Source: IMCC26256 sp037146835 (lineage in GTDB: Bacteria > Actinomycetota > Acidimicrobiia > IMCC26256). Taken from it: a stretch of DNA of 63,838 nt. The notes under the pieces are model-generated. The model had not been told where the DNA came from. It did not search any database and saw nothing but the letters and a program-made list of their open reading frames with translations. Of this stretch, positions 7,647 through 15,978 are shown piece after piece. The stretch covers positions 1-63,838 of the forward strand of contig JBAWWI010000003.1 of NCBI GenBank assembly GCA_037146835.1, in the 5' to 3' direction. Each line of letters begins with the position of its first letter. Positions within the stretch are counted from its first letter, which is position 1. Both the position numbers and the translations under genes were made by a program.

Positions 7647-8413
7647 AAAGTAGCGAATTCGCTCTTGAGGTAAACGAGTTAACAGTCTCTTATGGTGGGC
7701 TACTCGCAGTCTCGGGGGTCTCGATCAATGTTGCACCCGGAGAAGTTGTTGGGCTCATTGGGCCAAACGGAGCGGGTAAGACATCCTTGATCGATGCAGT
7801 AACTGGGTTCACCTCTTCACGGGGTCGAATCAATGTAGATGGAGTCTCAGTCGACGGACTCGCTGCCCACCGGCGGACACGACTGGGGCTCTCGCGTACA
7901 TTTCAATCCGTTGAACTCTTCGATGATCTAACGGTGAGCGAAAACCTCATGGTTGCTGCATTGGACCCAACTTGGTGGTCTCCGATAGTTCATATGATCG
8001 CCCCAAAATTTGGACGCGCAAACGGCGCCGTCGATGTCCAGTGGGCTCTCGATGCAGTGGGCCTTAGCGCGATGGGGTCTTCTCTACCGACATCGCTCTC
8101 TCATGGACAGAGTCGACTTGTAGGGGTGGCTCGCGCACTTGTCAGGCGACCAAAAGCAATCTTGCTCGACGAACCGGCCGCCGGGCTCGACACCCAAGAG
8201 AGCAGACTATTGGGCGCACGAATCAAAGAGATTGCAGGCACGGGCATCGGAGTGCTTTTAGTCGATCACGACATGGGGCTTGTTCTCTCAACCTGTGATC
8301 GCATCTCGGTTCTGGACTTTGGCGAGATCATCGCGGTTGGAACGCCCATAGAGATACGTAGTGACAAGAGCGTCTTGGAGGCATATTTAGGCACATCGCG
8401 GTCGGGGACATGA
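7643..8413 (+). CDS. livG: Branched-chain amino acid ABC transporter ATP-binding protein
   Basis: A 256-residue ABC ATPase. Walker A is GPNGAGKTS (about 40-48), the signature region LSHGQSRLVGVARAL, Walker B AILLDEPAAGLD and the H-loop LLVDHDMGLV. The long segment between Walker A and the signature (LFDDLTVSENLMVAAL) is LivG-like. It powers uptake together with the other ATPase. It overlaps the permease and the next gene by four bases each (ATGA), so the operon is tightly coupled. The signature is LSHGQ instead of the more usual LSYGQ or LSGGQ, a mild variation. Confidence 0.93.
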   Translation: MKSSEFALEVNELTVSYGGLLAVSGVSINVAPGEVVGLIGPNGAGKTSLIDAVTGFTSSRGRINVDGVSVDGLAAHRRTRLGLSRTFQSVELFDDLTVSENLMVAALDPTWWSPIVHMIAPKFGRANGAVDVQWALDAVGLSAMGSSLPTSLSHGQSRLVGVARALVRRPKAILLDEPAAGLDTQESRLLGARIKEIAGTGIGVLLVDHDMGLVLSTCDRISVLDFGEIIAVGTPIEIRSDKSVLEAYLGTSRSGT

Positions 8414-9186
8414 CAGTGACCTCCGCTGTGCATAAGAGTTCGCCGGTCCTTGTCGCTAGAGGACTCAACGCTGGGTACGACGGGATCCCTGTCGTGCACG
8501 GCCTTGATTTAGTGATCAATCAGGGCGAGGTAGTTGCGTTACTTGGAGCAAACGGCGCGGGGAAGACCACAACCTTGCTCACTATTGCTGGTCTCCTTCC
8601 ACCTATTTCTGGGAGCCTCACAGTGCTGGGCGAGGTTGCTCACGATGAGAGAGGAAGAGGAAGGCGGGTACGAAGAAACTCGCTAACGCGAACTTGGAGA
8701 CGAGCGAGACGTGGGCTTTCATTAGTTCCAGAGGATCGTGGACTATTTCCTGGCCTGACCGTCAACGAACACCTCCGTCTCTCCAAAGCAAAAACGAATA
8801 CGGCCAGTACAAACAGCGACATACTGGATCTCTTCCCTGCCCTTGCTCCGCTGCGCACTCGGCAGGCAGGGCTCCTCTCCGGAGGCGAGCAGCAAATGCT
8901 CGCCATTGCGCGAGCGCTAGGCACCAAGCCCAAACTTCTCATGGTCGACGAGATGAGCCTTGGTCTCGCTCCCATAATTGTCGAGCGCCTGCTCCCGCTG
9001 GTTCGATCAGCGGCGGCGGCGACGGGTGCTGGCGTACTAATCGTCGAGCAGCATGTCCATATGGCACTCGCCGTCTCAGACCGCGCAGCAGTGATGTCAC
9101 GTGGCGTGGTAACCGTGCAGGGTGACTCTAGAGAGCTAGAAGAGCGCAGTGACATCCTTGAGTCTTCCTACCTCGGTGAGAACTAG
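8410..9186 (+). CDS. livF: Branched-chain amino acid ABC transporter ATP-binding protein
   Basis: A 258-residue ABC ATPase of the LivF type. Walker A is GANGAGKTT, then VPEDRGLFPGLTVNEHL, signature LSGGEQQMLAIARAL, Walker B LMVDEMSLGLAP and H-loop VEQHVHMAL. A basic insertion, GRGRRVRRNSLTRTWRRARR, lies between Walker A and the Q-loop region and is longer than in typical LivF. It is the last gene of the uptake operon and starts inside the livG stop (ATGA). Next comes a 51-bp gap with a separate promoter-like element for greA. Confidence 0.93.
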   Translation: MTVTSAVHKSSPVLVARGLNAGYDGIPVVHGLDLVINQGEVVALLGANGAGKTTTLLTIAGLLPPISGSLTVLGEVAHDERGRGRRVRRNSLTRTWRRARRGLSLVPEDRGLFPGLTVNEHLRLSKAKTNTASTNSDILDLFPALAPLRTRQAGLLSGGEQQMLAIARALGTKPKLLMVDEMSLGLAPIIVERLLPLVRSAAAATGAGVLIVEQHVHMALAVSDRAAVMSRGVVTVQGDSRELEERSDILESSYLGEN

Positions 9187-9200
9187 AGACCTCCCGGGGG

Positions 9201-9229
9201 TGACCCGAGACCCAACTCGCGGGTACCCT
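9201..9229 (+). promoter_or_regulatory. Candidate greA promoter giving a leaderless mRNA
   Basis: TGACCC (9201-9206), a 17-bp spacer, then TACCCT (9224-9229), with only eight bases to the greA ATG. The spacing suits an actinobacterial sigma-70-type promoter whose transcript begins at or next to the start codon. There is no Shine-Dalgarno. Confidence 0.45.
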
Positions 9230-9237
9230 CTACCTCC

Positions 9238-9711
9238 ATGGAACCTTCACACCTCTCAACAGCCGCGTCTGACCGCCTCAAAGAAGAACTAGCAGAGCGC
9301 TCCGGCCCGCGACGCCTCATGATCACAGAGCGCATCGAGATAGCGCGCGAACTCGGCGATCTAAAAGAGAATGCCGATTACCACGCAGCTAAGGACGAGC
9401 AGGGTCTCAACGAAGCACGCGTTCGACAGATCAAAGCGATTCTTCTAGATGCCGTCATTGTCGACTCTGCAACCGGCGATGTTGCCGGCCCGGGAACAAT
9501 TGTCGAACTCCGATATGCAGGCTCTGACGAGACGACTAAGTATCTACTTGGATCGATTGAGGAGCGCAACGACGAACTCGATGTGCTCTCAACCTCATCG
9601 CCTCTCGGGCTTGCGTTAAATGGAAAAGGCCCTGGAGCGACTGTTGAGTACCGCACCCCAGCGAAGAAGACGCTAACGGTTGAGATTATCTCTGTTAGTT
9701 CTGCTGGCTAG
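9238..9711 (+). CDS. greA: Transcription elongation factor GreA
   Basis: A 157-residue protein of normal GreA length. It has an N-terminal coiled-coil finger (about 1-75) and a C-terminal FKBP-like domain. The finger-tip region reads ARELGDLKENADYHAAKDEQ, which retains the acidic residues that stimulate RNA cleavage in backtracked polymerase. The start follows a TANNNT hexamer by eight bases with no ribosome site, so a leaderless transcript is likely. Its 3-prime end overlaps the end of the convergent regulator gene by 17 bp. Confidence 0.94.
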   Translation: MEPSHLSTAASDRLKEELAERSGPRRLMITERIEIARELGDLKENADYHAAKDEQGLNEARVRQIKAILLDAVIVDSATGDVAGPGTIVELRYAGSDETTKYLLGSIEERNDELDVLSTSSPLGLALNGKGPGATVEYRTPAKKTLTVEIISVSSAG

Positions 9712-10192
9712 CGGTCTGAAGTAGGTAGCCGCGCGATCTAACTGTCCGAATCTCCAACCCGAGTGGGGAGATTCTGCGGCGAAGCCTTAAGACGTGCACA
9801 TCAAGCGCATTTCGAGTTGGATCGCCAGCGGGCCATGCCCTTTCTAGGAGCAGTTCTCGCCCGACCACCGCACCTAAACACTCGACCAAAACTCTCGCTA
9901 GAAGACTCTCTACCGGCGAGAGCGATACCCAGCGATCGCGGTAACGAAGCAATCCGTCAGCATCGAGTTCCGGCGAACTAACGGTGCTTAATGCCCTCAT
10001 CTCGAGTGTGGCTACGCGGGCCCTCACGTCAGGGTCAGCGGCTGGCAGTCGAACCCAGTCCTCAAGCGTGTCTATAGAGTCAGGCGGCGGTGACTCTGGC
10101 CCCACAAGAAGCAGTCTAGGAACCCCTCGAGATCGTAGATCGTCTAGGTGCTCTGATTCCTCCGGCCAACGCACAAGCACAACATCCAACAT
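9695..10192 (-). CDS. Winged-helix (OmpR/PhoB C-terminal type) DNA-binding protein
   Basis: A protein of about 165 residues. The C-terminal half has the Trans_reg_C pattern: WVSLSPVESLLARVLVE, VVGRELLLERAWP, RNALDVHVLRLRRRISPLGLEIRTVRSRGYLL. The N-terminal half (VVLVRWPEESEHLDDL onward) is receiver-sized, but I do not see the phospho-acceptor Asp pattern, so it may be an atypical or orphan response regulator. Start chosen at 10192 (MLDVVLV); an in-frame GTG at 10246 would add 18 residues. The RCC1-like genes immediately upstream run in the same direction. Partner and target are unknown. Confidence 0.8.
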   Translation of the reverse strand: MLDVVLVRWPEESEHLDDLRSRGVPRLLLVGPESPPPDSIDTLEDWVRLPAADPDVRARVATLEMRALSTVSSPELDADGLLRYRDRWVSLSPVESLLARVLVECLGAVVGRELLLERAWPAGDPTRNALDVHVLRLRRRISPLGLEIRTVRSRGYLLQTASQQN

Positions 10193-10270
10193 GACGACCA
10201 AATTACGGGTTGCGCGTTTCAGGAATGTTTCGCGTGAGTGAACCAAAGGTTCAGGTTTAAGTGCCTTTGC

Positions 10271-11569
10271 TCAGTAGACCGCGGAGAACGGGGTAGTGAA
10301 ATAGGAGAAGTAGGGAGACGGAGTAGATGACCAGCCAATTTGATAATTGGCGTTATCGCCCCAGCACTTCATGCCAAGAACACCGCTCACCCTACCGACG
10401 GCACAGGTATGGAGGCTGCTGCTTGAGGAGGAGATAGCAGTTACTGCGCTGATCCCTGAGACCGATACCGGAGTCAGTGACTGGATGATTGTTCCGTTAC
10501 CGAGTTGACCAGAAGAGTTGGCTCCCCAGCACTTAATTGATTGATCGCTTAAGAGGGCACACGTGTGGTATTTCCCTGTTACTACATCCACTGCATTGGT
10601 AATTCCACTCGCGGCGACTGGTGCGCTGTATAGAGCCGATGTCGTTGAGCCATTGCCTAATTGACCATAGGTGTTATCGCCCCAGCACTTCACGCTCGAA
10701 TCCGCGAGCACGACGCATGTGTGAGCATTCCCAACAGATACAGCCTTCGCAGCGATACCAGTATTCGTACCAACAGCGGCGTAGCCAGTCCCCCAGCAAA
10801 ATACCTGCCCTGCAGCACCGGCTTCGCCAGAGATTGCGCAGGTCTGGGTGCCACCTGCACTAATTGCTCTGACTCTCGGCAGGGCTTGCGTGGAGTTGCC
10901 AGGATCCTTGACAGGCACTCCTCTACTCGAGTTTGTAATTACCCCATTACCGAGACGGCCAGAGCCATTATTTCCCCAGCAATAAGCGAGGTCTGTCCCA
11001 GCCAATGCACAGGTATGCGCGCTACCCGCCGTGATTGCTTTCGCTGTCAAGAATCCATTATTCGGCTCAATCATGACGCTCTGTGGTGAGGCTTGATTAA
11101 TAAACGTAGTGTTACCAACCTGACCCGAAGTGTTTAGGCCCCAACAGAACACGCGAGGGCCAGAATCACCGAGTGCACATGTGTGTGACTCGCCTGCCAC
11201 AATCGCCGAGACGCGCTGCATGACTTCAACGTTCACCGCAGAGGTTAGGTCTCCGCCGGTTGAGAAGTTGCCTGCTTGACCGTAGAAGTTCGAACCCCAG
11301 CACCTAGCACCTGCTGGATTAGTTGTAGTCATAGCGCAAGAGGAGGACCCACCGACTGCGATAGTCGTCCGTTCCGCAACGGCGCCCGCGTCCGTAACTA
11401 CCGTGCCGGAGCGCTGCGAGTCTCCACTCTGCGACGCTGCGATCGCCATTGCACCACCGGCAACTACAACTACCGCCGCCGCAACTGCAATCCATCCCTT
11501 GGTTCGCCGAGAGGAAGCCCTTCCTGCTGACTTCTTCTCACCACTTGTCTCAAGACTCGAAGTGCTCAA
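10271..11569 (-). CDS. Membrane-anchored RCC1-type seven-blade beta-propeller protein (copy A)
   Basis: A 432-residue protein with a TTG start at 11569 and GGGAG seven bases upstream. A short cytoplasmic N-terminus with RRTK precedes one hydrophobic segment (about 28-47), acting as signal or anchor. The rest is seven repeats of the form (H/S)TCA-x(n)-CWGxNxxGQxGN, with CWG at seven sites. Each blade carries a Cys pair (TCA... and CWG) that could form a disulfide, which suits an extracellular protein. Bacterial RCC1-like proteins are mostly uncharacterised; a binding or lectin-like role is speculation. Copy B lies directly upstream with almost the same first 55 residues. Confidence 0.88.
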   Translation of the reverse strand: MSTSSLETSGEKKSAGRASSRRTKGWIAVAAAVVVVAGGAMAIAASQSGDSQRSGTVVTDAGAVAERTTIAVGGSSSCAMTTTNPAGARCWGSNFYGQAGNFSTGGDLTSAVNVEVMQRVSAIVAGESHTCALGDSGPRVFCWGLNTSGQVGNTTFINQASPQSVMIEPNNGFLTAKAITAGSAHTCALAGTDLAYCWGNNGSGRLGNGVITNSSRGVPVKDPGNSTQALPRVRAISAGGTQTCAISGEAGAAGQVFCWGTGYAAVGTNTGIAAKAVSVGNAHTCVVLADSSVKCWGDNTYGQLGNGSTTSALYSAPVAASGITNAVDVVTGKYHTCALLSDQSIKCWGANSSGQLGNGTIIQSLTPVSVSGISAVTAISSSSSSLHTCAVGRVSGVLGMKCWGDNANYQIGWSSTPSPYFSYFTTPFSAVY

Positions 11570-11576
11570 CGCTTTA

Positions 11577-11615
11577 CTCCCTTTATATAAATTCGATCAC
11601 CTGAAGTGATCAGGT
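11577..11615 (-). promoter_or_regulatory. Promoter region of RCC1 copy A with palindromic operator-like site
   Basis: GGGAG (11577-11581) serves the TTG start. Upstream there is an AT-rich TATATA (about 11585-11590), and then two overlapping inverted repeats, GATCAC-5-GTGATC (11595-11611) and ACCTGA-5-TCAGGT (11599-11615). Their position between likely -35 and -10 elements suggests an operator, although a weak terminator of copy B is also possible. Confidence 0.4.
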
Positions 11616-11670
11616 ACTTACGCCTGTTAGTACTCGAAATTAAATGCGCCTCGGGTGTCAGGAACTCGGG

Positions 11671-12921
11671 CTAGGCAACCGGGGTTATTTTTACTGGCGT
11701 TGTTATAAATGGTGAGGCCGGAGAAGACACTTGAGCACTCGTGTTGAGGCCCCAGCACTTCACCCATGGAGCTCCAGCACCGCCTCCGCCTCCGCTTGCA
11801 CAGGTATGCGAACTGCCGCTAGAGGTACTAATCGCAGTTGCTCCAAGCAGCCCGGCGACCTCTATCGGAGTGGTCTGTTTAGAGGTGCCTCCTGGCGCCT
11901 GGCCTGTCTGTGCTGCTGAGTAGTCTCCCCAGCACTTGACTGTGTTGGCCGCCGCTGTGCTGCCAGCAATGAGAGCGCAGGTGTGCTTGAGGCCTGTGAC
12001 TACATCAATTGCGTTAGTAATACCGGTACTCTGAAGCGAGCCTTGAGACGCAGTCGTCGTTCCATTGCCCAACTGACCGTAGGTGTTGTCTCCCCAGCAT
12101 TTGACCGCCCCATCTACGGCGAGCACTACACACGAGTGATCTCCGCCAACTGATATCGCCCTTGGCTCCGGAATCCCACTCGGATTACCTCCGCTGCAGA
12201 AAACGTAAGGGGTCTGTCCTGACGGAGCAGTTACCATGCAGACGTTGCCCACGCCGCCATAGCTCAAAGCCGTGACAGGATTTCCGGCAGCGGAATAAAG
12301 TCGTGCGACATTATCACCACCCCCCCAGCACCAAACTTCCTTCGCTGCTGTCACGGCACAGGTACCGTCATCCCCAGCGGATACTGCGAGTAAATTCGTT
12401 AACAACCCGCCAGTTGATTTCGTTACTGGGTTAGCGAATGAATATTCGGGGGTATAGCTATTACCGGAGCCAACTTGTCCATTGTCATTACTCCCCCAGC
12501 AAAAGACGGCACTCACACCATAAAAGCCGCACCCATGGGCCAAACCTGCTGATACAGAATTCCCGCCAAAAATAGCGCTACTGGAGGTTTTGACCTTCCC
12601 AATCGCAGCCGGACTCGTAAGAGTGTTGTTCCCGGCTTGCCCTTGAGAATTACCCCCCCAGCACTCAATATTGGAGTAGTAAACAAGGCACGAAGTTGAA
12701 CCACCAACGGCGATCTTCATAGAAGCAGCGGCGCTCGTTGAGCCACTAATAACCGTGCCGGAGCGCTGTGAGTCTCCACCCTGCGATGCTGCGATCGCCG
12801 TTGCACCACCGGCAACAATAACTACCGCCGCTGCAACTGCAATCCATCTCTTGGCTCGCCGAGATGAAGCCCTTCCTGCCGGCTTATTCTCACCACTTGA
12901 CTCAAGACTCGAAGTGCTCAA
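11671..12921 (-). CDS. Membrane-anchored RCC1-type beta-propeller protein (copy B)
   Basis: A 416-residue tandem paralogue of copy A. It also uses a TTG start (12921) with GGGAG seven bases upstream. The N-terminus (MSTSSLESSGENKPAGRASS, then SRRAKRWIAVAA) is nearly identical to copy A over about 55 residues including the membrane segment. The propeller part has diverged strongly. Seven blade positions are recognisable, with one changed to CSG and one to a degenerate CWGGGDN. This pattern suggests duplication followed by divergence of the exposed face with conservation or gene conversion of the export module. Function is unknown. Confidence 0.88.
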   Translation of the reverse strand: MSTSSLESSGENKPAGRASSRRAKRWIAVAAAVVIVAGGATAIAASQGGDSQRSGTVISGSTSAAASMKIAVGGSTSCLVYYSNIECWGGNSQGQAGNNTLTSPAAIGKVKTSSSAIFGGNSVSAGLAHGCGFYGVSAVFCWGSNDNGQVGSGNSYTPEYSFANPVTKSTGGLLTNLLAVSAGDDGTCAVTAAKEVWCWGGGDNVARLYSAAGNPVTALSYGGVGNVCMVTAPSGQTPYVFCSGGNPSGIPEPRAISVGGDHSCVVLAVDGAVKCWGDNTYGQLGNGTTTASQGSLQSTGITNAIDVVTGLKHTCALIAGSTAAANTVKCWGDYSAAQTGQAPGGTSKQTTPIEVAGLLGATAISTSSGSSHTCASGGGGGAGAPWVKCWGLNTSAQVSSPASPFITTPVKITPVA

Positions 12922-13105
12922 CGTTTTACTCCCATAAAAAATTATCGAGATTCCAATATCGGCGATGATTAATCGCCTGATGCTCCTCTAACACGATCTC
13001 TGACTCTAGCCATCACAGGGCTACAGACTCTTAGAAAAGTTTTCCAATATTGATGAATTTCGCTCGGGCTGAGAAGGCTTAGGAATTGCCCTAACTCTTC
13101 TGCCT

Positions 13106-13813
13106 CTAGGAGTCTCCCTTAAGCCCGGCGGCGACCTCCAACATACGAGCTGCCTCGCGCACCGCAGACCCAAAGCGCTTCCCGGGGCTTGAACCAAACC
13201 GATCAATCGGCCCACTAACCCCGACGGCCGCTACCACAACTCCTGGGCCGTCGAACACCGGAGCACTCACACTCGCTACCCCGGCCTCTCGCTCTGCAAC
13301 AGACTCCGCCCATCCGCGCCGACGCACCTGCGCCAACTCTGCGGTATCCGCACTGCTTCCTCCCTCAGATGCCCAAGCCATTAGTGCCTTGGCACCGGAT
13401 CCCGCCTGCAGGGAGAGAACTGCACCTACTGGAACCGTGTCACGCAGGCCCGTTGGGCGATCGAAGGCTGCAATGCATACACGCGATGATCCGTCACGGA
13501 TGAAGAGCTGTGCACTCTCACCCGTTTTTAGGCTCAGCGCTGAGAGCACATCTGAGGCTGCATCGACGAGAGTATCTGCGAGGCCGGTTCCACTCCCCCA
13601 GAGAATTAGGCGCCGACCTAGGCGGAATCGGCCGTCACCATCGCGCCCCACTATCCCATGCGCCTCCAGAGCGACAGCGAGCCTGTGAATCGTGGGCCTC
13701 GCAAGCCCTGTCTCCTCAACAAGATCCGAGAGCGATCTTGGGCCCTTCGAGAGAGCCTCAAGAATTGCAACTGACTTGTCAATCACTCCTACTGTGCTTA
13801 TAATGTCCAACAT
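13106..13813 (-). CDS. ndgR: IclR-family regulator of leucine biosynthesis, NdgR/LtbR-like
   Basis: A 235-residue IclR protein. It has an N-terminal winged helix (VIDKSVAILEALSKGP, then LVEETGLARPTIHRLAVALE) and a C-terminal IclR effector domain (AKALMAW, SVAEREAGVASVSAPVFDG). Divergent placement beside leuCD is the arrangement known for NdgR in Streptomyces and LtbR in Corynebacterium, which control leu genes. The ATG at 13813 is preferred over an in-frame GTG at 13831, because the GTG lies inside the operator and because TATGAT ends six bases before the ATG, implying a leaderless transcript. The operator in its own promoter predicts autoregulation. Confidence 0.9.
   Translation of the reverse strand: MLDIISTVGVIDKSVAILEALSKGPRSLSDLVEETGLARPTIHRLAVALEAHGIVGRDGDGRFRLGRRLILWGSGTGLADTLVDAASDVLSALSLKTGESAQLFIRDGSSRVCIAAFDRPTGLRDTVPVGAVLSLQAGSGAKALMAWASEGGSSADTAELAQVRRRGWAESVAEREAGVASVSAPVFDGPGVVVAAVGVSGPIDRFGSSPGKRFGSAVREAARMLEVAAGLKGDS
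13776..13804 (+). promoter_or_regulatory. leuCD promoter inside the ndgR coding start
   Basis: TTGTCA (13776-13781), 17-bp spacer, TATAAT (13799-13804), reading rightward. This is nearly a consensus sigma-70-type promoter. It would start transcription near 13811, giving leuC an untranslated leader of about 90 bases. It lies within codons 4-13 of ndgR. Confidence 0.7.
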
Positions 13814-13819
13814 ACGGAT

Positions 13820-13848
13820 ATCATATCTCACATAGTGAGACGAATCAA
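13820..13848 (-). promoter_or_regulatory. ndgR promoter with the operator as its spacer
   Basis: Read leftward: TTGATT (13843-13848), a 17-bp spacer, TATGAT (13820-13825), then six bases to the ndgR ATG. The spacer 13826-13842 is exactly the operator TCTCACATAGTGAGACG. It contains a perfect palindrome TCTCAC-ATA-GTGAGA (13826-13840) and matches the LtbR motif that I recall as CA(T/C)ATAGTGAGA(C/A)G at 13829-13842. Bound regulator would block its own promoter and sit about 15-31 bases downstream of the leuCD start. Confidence 0.75.
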
Positions 13849-13901
13849 ATATTGAGAAGAATCAAGAACAAGAAACCTCAAGTGAAAGAAGGAGAAAAGT
13901 C

Positions 13902-15344
13902 ATGGGAAGAACATCAACGGGAAGAACACTGAGCGAGAAGGTCTGGGACCTCCATGTTGTGCGCGCCGCAGAAGGCGAGCCAACCATCCTCTACATCGAC
14001 CTCCACCTTGTACACGAGGTGACATCACCGCAGGCCTTTGATGGGCTTCGCATGAACGGTCGCAGCGTGCGCCGACCAGACCTCACCGTTGCAACAATGG
14101 ACCACAACGTCCCGACCGATGTGGCGCTCGTATGGGGCGAGAGCGACCTCTCCATCGGCGTAAAAGACTCCGTCTCACGTATCCAGATGGAGACACTTGC
14201 GCGTAACTGTGATGAGTTTGGGGTTCTCTGCCACGCAATGGGGCAGCCGGGTCAAGGCATCGTGCATGTCATCGGCCCCGAGCAGGGCCTCACACAACCG
14301 GGCATGACCATCGTCTGTGGCGATAGCCATACATCTACGCATGGAGCCTTCGGAGCACTTGCGTTCGGAATCGGCACCAGCGAGGTCGAGCATGTCTTAG
14401 CTACACAGACACTCCCCCAGGCGCGTCCGGGCACTCTCGCTGTAACTGTTGAGGGCGAGCTTCCCGAGGGAGTTACTGCAAAGGATGTGACACTCACGAT
14501 CATCGCTGCGCTCGGCACCGGCGGCGGGATCGGTTCGGTCATTGAGTACCGAGGATCTGCTATCCGCTCACTCTCGATGGAGGGTCGCATGACTCTCTGC
14601 AACATGTCTATCGAAGCAGGCGCGCGAGCAGGGCTAGTTGCACCAGATGAAGTGACCTTTGAGTATCTGAAAGGTCGCCCATATGCACCTAAGGGAGCTG
14701 ACTGGGATAAAGCAGTTGCAGACTGGCGAGAGCTTGCAACAGATGATGACGCAGTATTCGATCGCGAACTCGTAATCGATGCCGCGACTATCCGGCCATC
14801 TATCTCATGGGGAACAAACCCAGGGCAGACGATCACCATCGAAGACTCAGTTCCGGACCCTGACTCCTACTCAGACCCCGATGCTCGCGATGCTGCATAT
14901 CGCGCGCTTCAGTACATGGGCCTCACACCAGGCACACCAATGCGCGAGATCGAAGTCGACACTGTATTCATAGGGTCCTGCACAAACTCGCGCATCGAGG
15001 ACCTTCGTGCGGCCGCAGATGTTCTGCGCGGTCGCAGCATCAAATCTGGTATGCGCGCAATGGTGGTGCCCGGCTCGTTTGCGGTGAAGGATCAAGCAGA
15101 GGCAGAGGGTCTGCATGATGTATTCATCGCTGCTGGCCTCGAGTGGCGCGAGCCAGGGTGCTCAATGTGTCTCGCTATGAACCCAGACAAGTTGTCACCC
15201 GGCGAGCGCAGTGCGAGTACATCGAACCGCAACTTTGAAGGGCGACAGGGACGCGGAGGACGCACGCACCTCGTCTCCCCCGCTGTCGCAGCTGCCACAG
15301 CTGTTGCAGGCCACTTCGCAATCCCGTCCGACCTCGATAACTAG
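13902..15344 (+). CDS. leuC: 3-isopropylmalate dehydratase, large subunit
   Basis: A 480-residue aconitase-family protein that isomerises 2- to 3-isopropylmalate with LeuD. It should also process citramalate made by CimA. Iron-sulfur ligands are visible as Cys360 in FIGSCTNSR and Cys420/Cys423 in EPGCSMCLAMNP. Also present are the N-terminal YIDLHLVHEVTSPQAF, TVATMDHNVPT, and CGDSHTSTHGAFGALAFGIGTSEVEH. The start has AAGGAG seven bases upstream (13889-13894). It is the first gene of the leuCD operon and is controlled by the divergent NdgR-like regulator. Confidence 0.97.
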   Translation: MGRTSTGRTLSEKVWDLHVVRAAEGEPTILYIDLHLVHEVTSPQAFDGLRMNGRSVRRPDLTVATMDHNVPTDVALVWGESDLSIGVKDSVSRIQMETLARNCDEFGVLCHAMGQPGQGIVHVIGPEQGLTQPGMTIVCGDSHTSTHGAFGALAFGIGTSEVEHVLATQTLPQARPGTLAVTVEGELPEGVTAKDVTLTIIAALGTGGGIGSVIEYRGSAIRSLSMEGRMTLCNMSIEAGARAGLVAPDEVTFEYLKGRPYAPKGADWDKAVADWRELATDDDAVFDRELVIDAATIRPSISWGTNPGQTITIEDSVPDPDSYSDPDARDAAYRALQYMGLTPGTPMREIEVDTVFIGSCTNSRIEDLRAAADVLRGRSIKSGMRAMVVPGSFAVKDQAEAEGLHDVFIAAGLEWREPGCSMCLAMNPDKLSPGERSASTSNRNFEGRQGRGGRTHLVSPAVAAATAVAGHFAIPSDLDN

Positions 15345-15365
15345 AAACCTAGATAGGAGAAAATC

Positions 15366-15962
15366 ATGGAGCCAGTAAAACTCATCACAGAGCGTGCAGT
15401 GCCGCTCGACCGATCAGATGTAGATACCGACCAGATCATCCCTAGTGATTGGCTGAAGCGCATCGAGCGCACAGGGTTCGGAGCGGGGCTCTTCTCAGAG
15501 TGGCGCGAGGACCCCGAGTTTGTTCTCAACCAACCCCAATACCAAGGGGCTGGGATTCTTGTAGCAGGCCCAAACTTTGGAACCGGATCATCTCGCGAGC
15601 ACGCACCATGGGCGCTCGAGGACTACGGCTTCAAGGCGATCATCTCTTCACGCTTCGCCGATATCTTCCGGAACAACTGCTTGAAGATCGGGCTTGTACC
15701 AGTGACCCTCGGACCCGAGGAGGTAGAGCGCATCATGCGTGCGGTTGAGGCGGACCCAACAATCGAGATCATCATCGACGTACCGGACCTAATCCTTCGC
15801 GTACCGTCACTCGATATGGAAGAGCCCTTCCATCTCGACGACCACCACATTCATCGCCTGGTTCATGGCCTTGACGACATCGGTATAACTGAGAAGTTTG
15901 CCGACGAGATCTCTGCCTTTGAGGCAACACGCCCAACTCACCTACCGCGAGTCGGGGCATAG
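15366..15962 (+). CDS. leuD: 3-isopropylmalate dehydratase, small subunit
   Basis: A 198-residue swivel-domain partner of LeuC. Family features are VPLDRSDVDTDQIIPSDWLKRIERTGFG near the N-terminus, GPNFGTGSSREHAPWALEDYGFKAIISSRFADIFRNN in the middle, and a basic/acidic tail of normal length. It starts 21 bp after leuC with AGGAG about seven bases before the ATG. There is no further gene in the operon: a leftward small frame lies downstream. Confidence 0.96.
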   Translation: MEPVKLITERAVPLDRSDVDTDQIIPSDWLKRIERTGFGAGLFSEWREDPEFVLNQPQYQGAGILVAGPNFGTGSSREHAPWALEDYGFKAIISSRFADIFRNNCLKIGLVPVTLGPEEVERIMRAVEADPTIEIIIDVPDLILRVPSLDMEEPFHLDDHHIHRLVHGLDDIGITEKFADEISAFEATRPTHLPRVGA

Positions 15963-15978
15963 CGTTCTCAAGAAGCAG

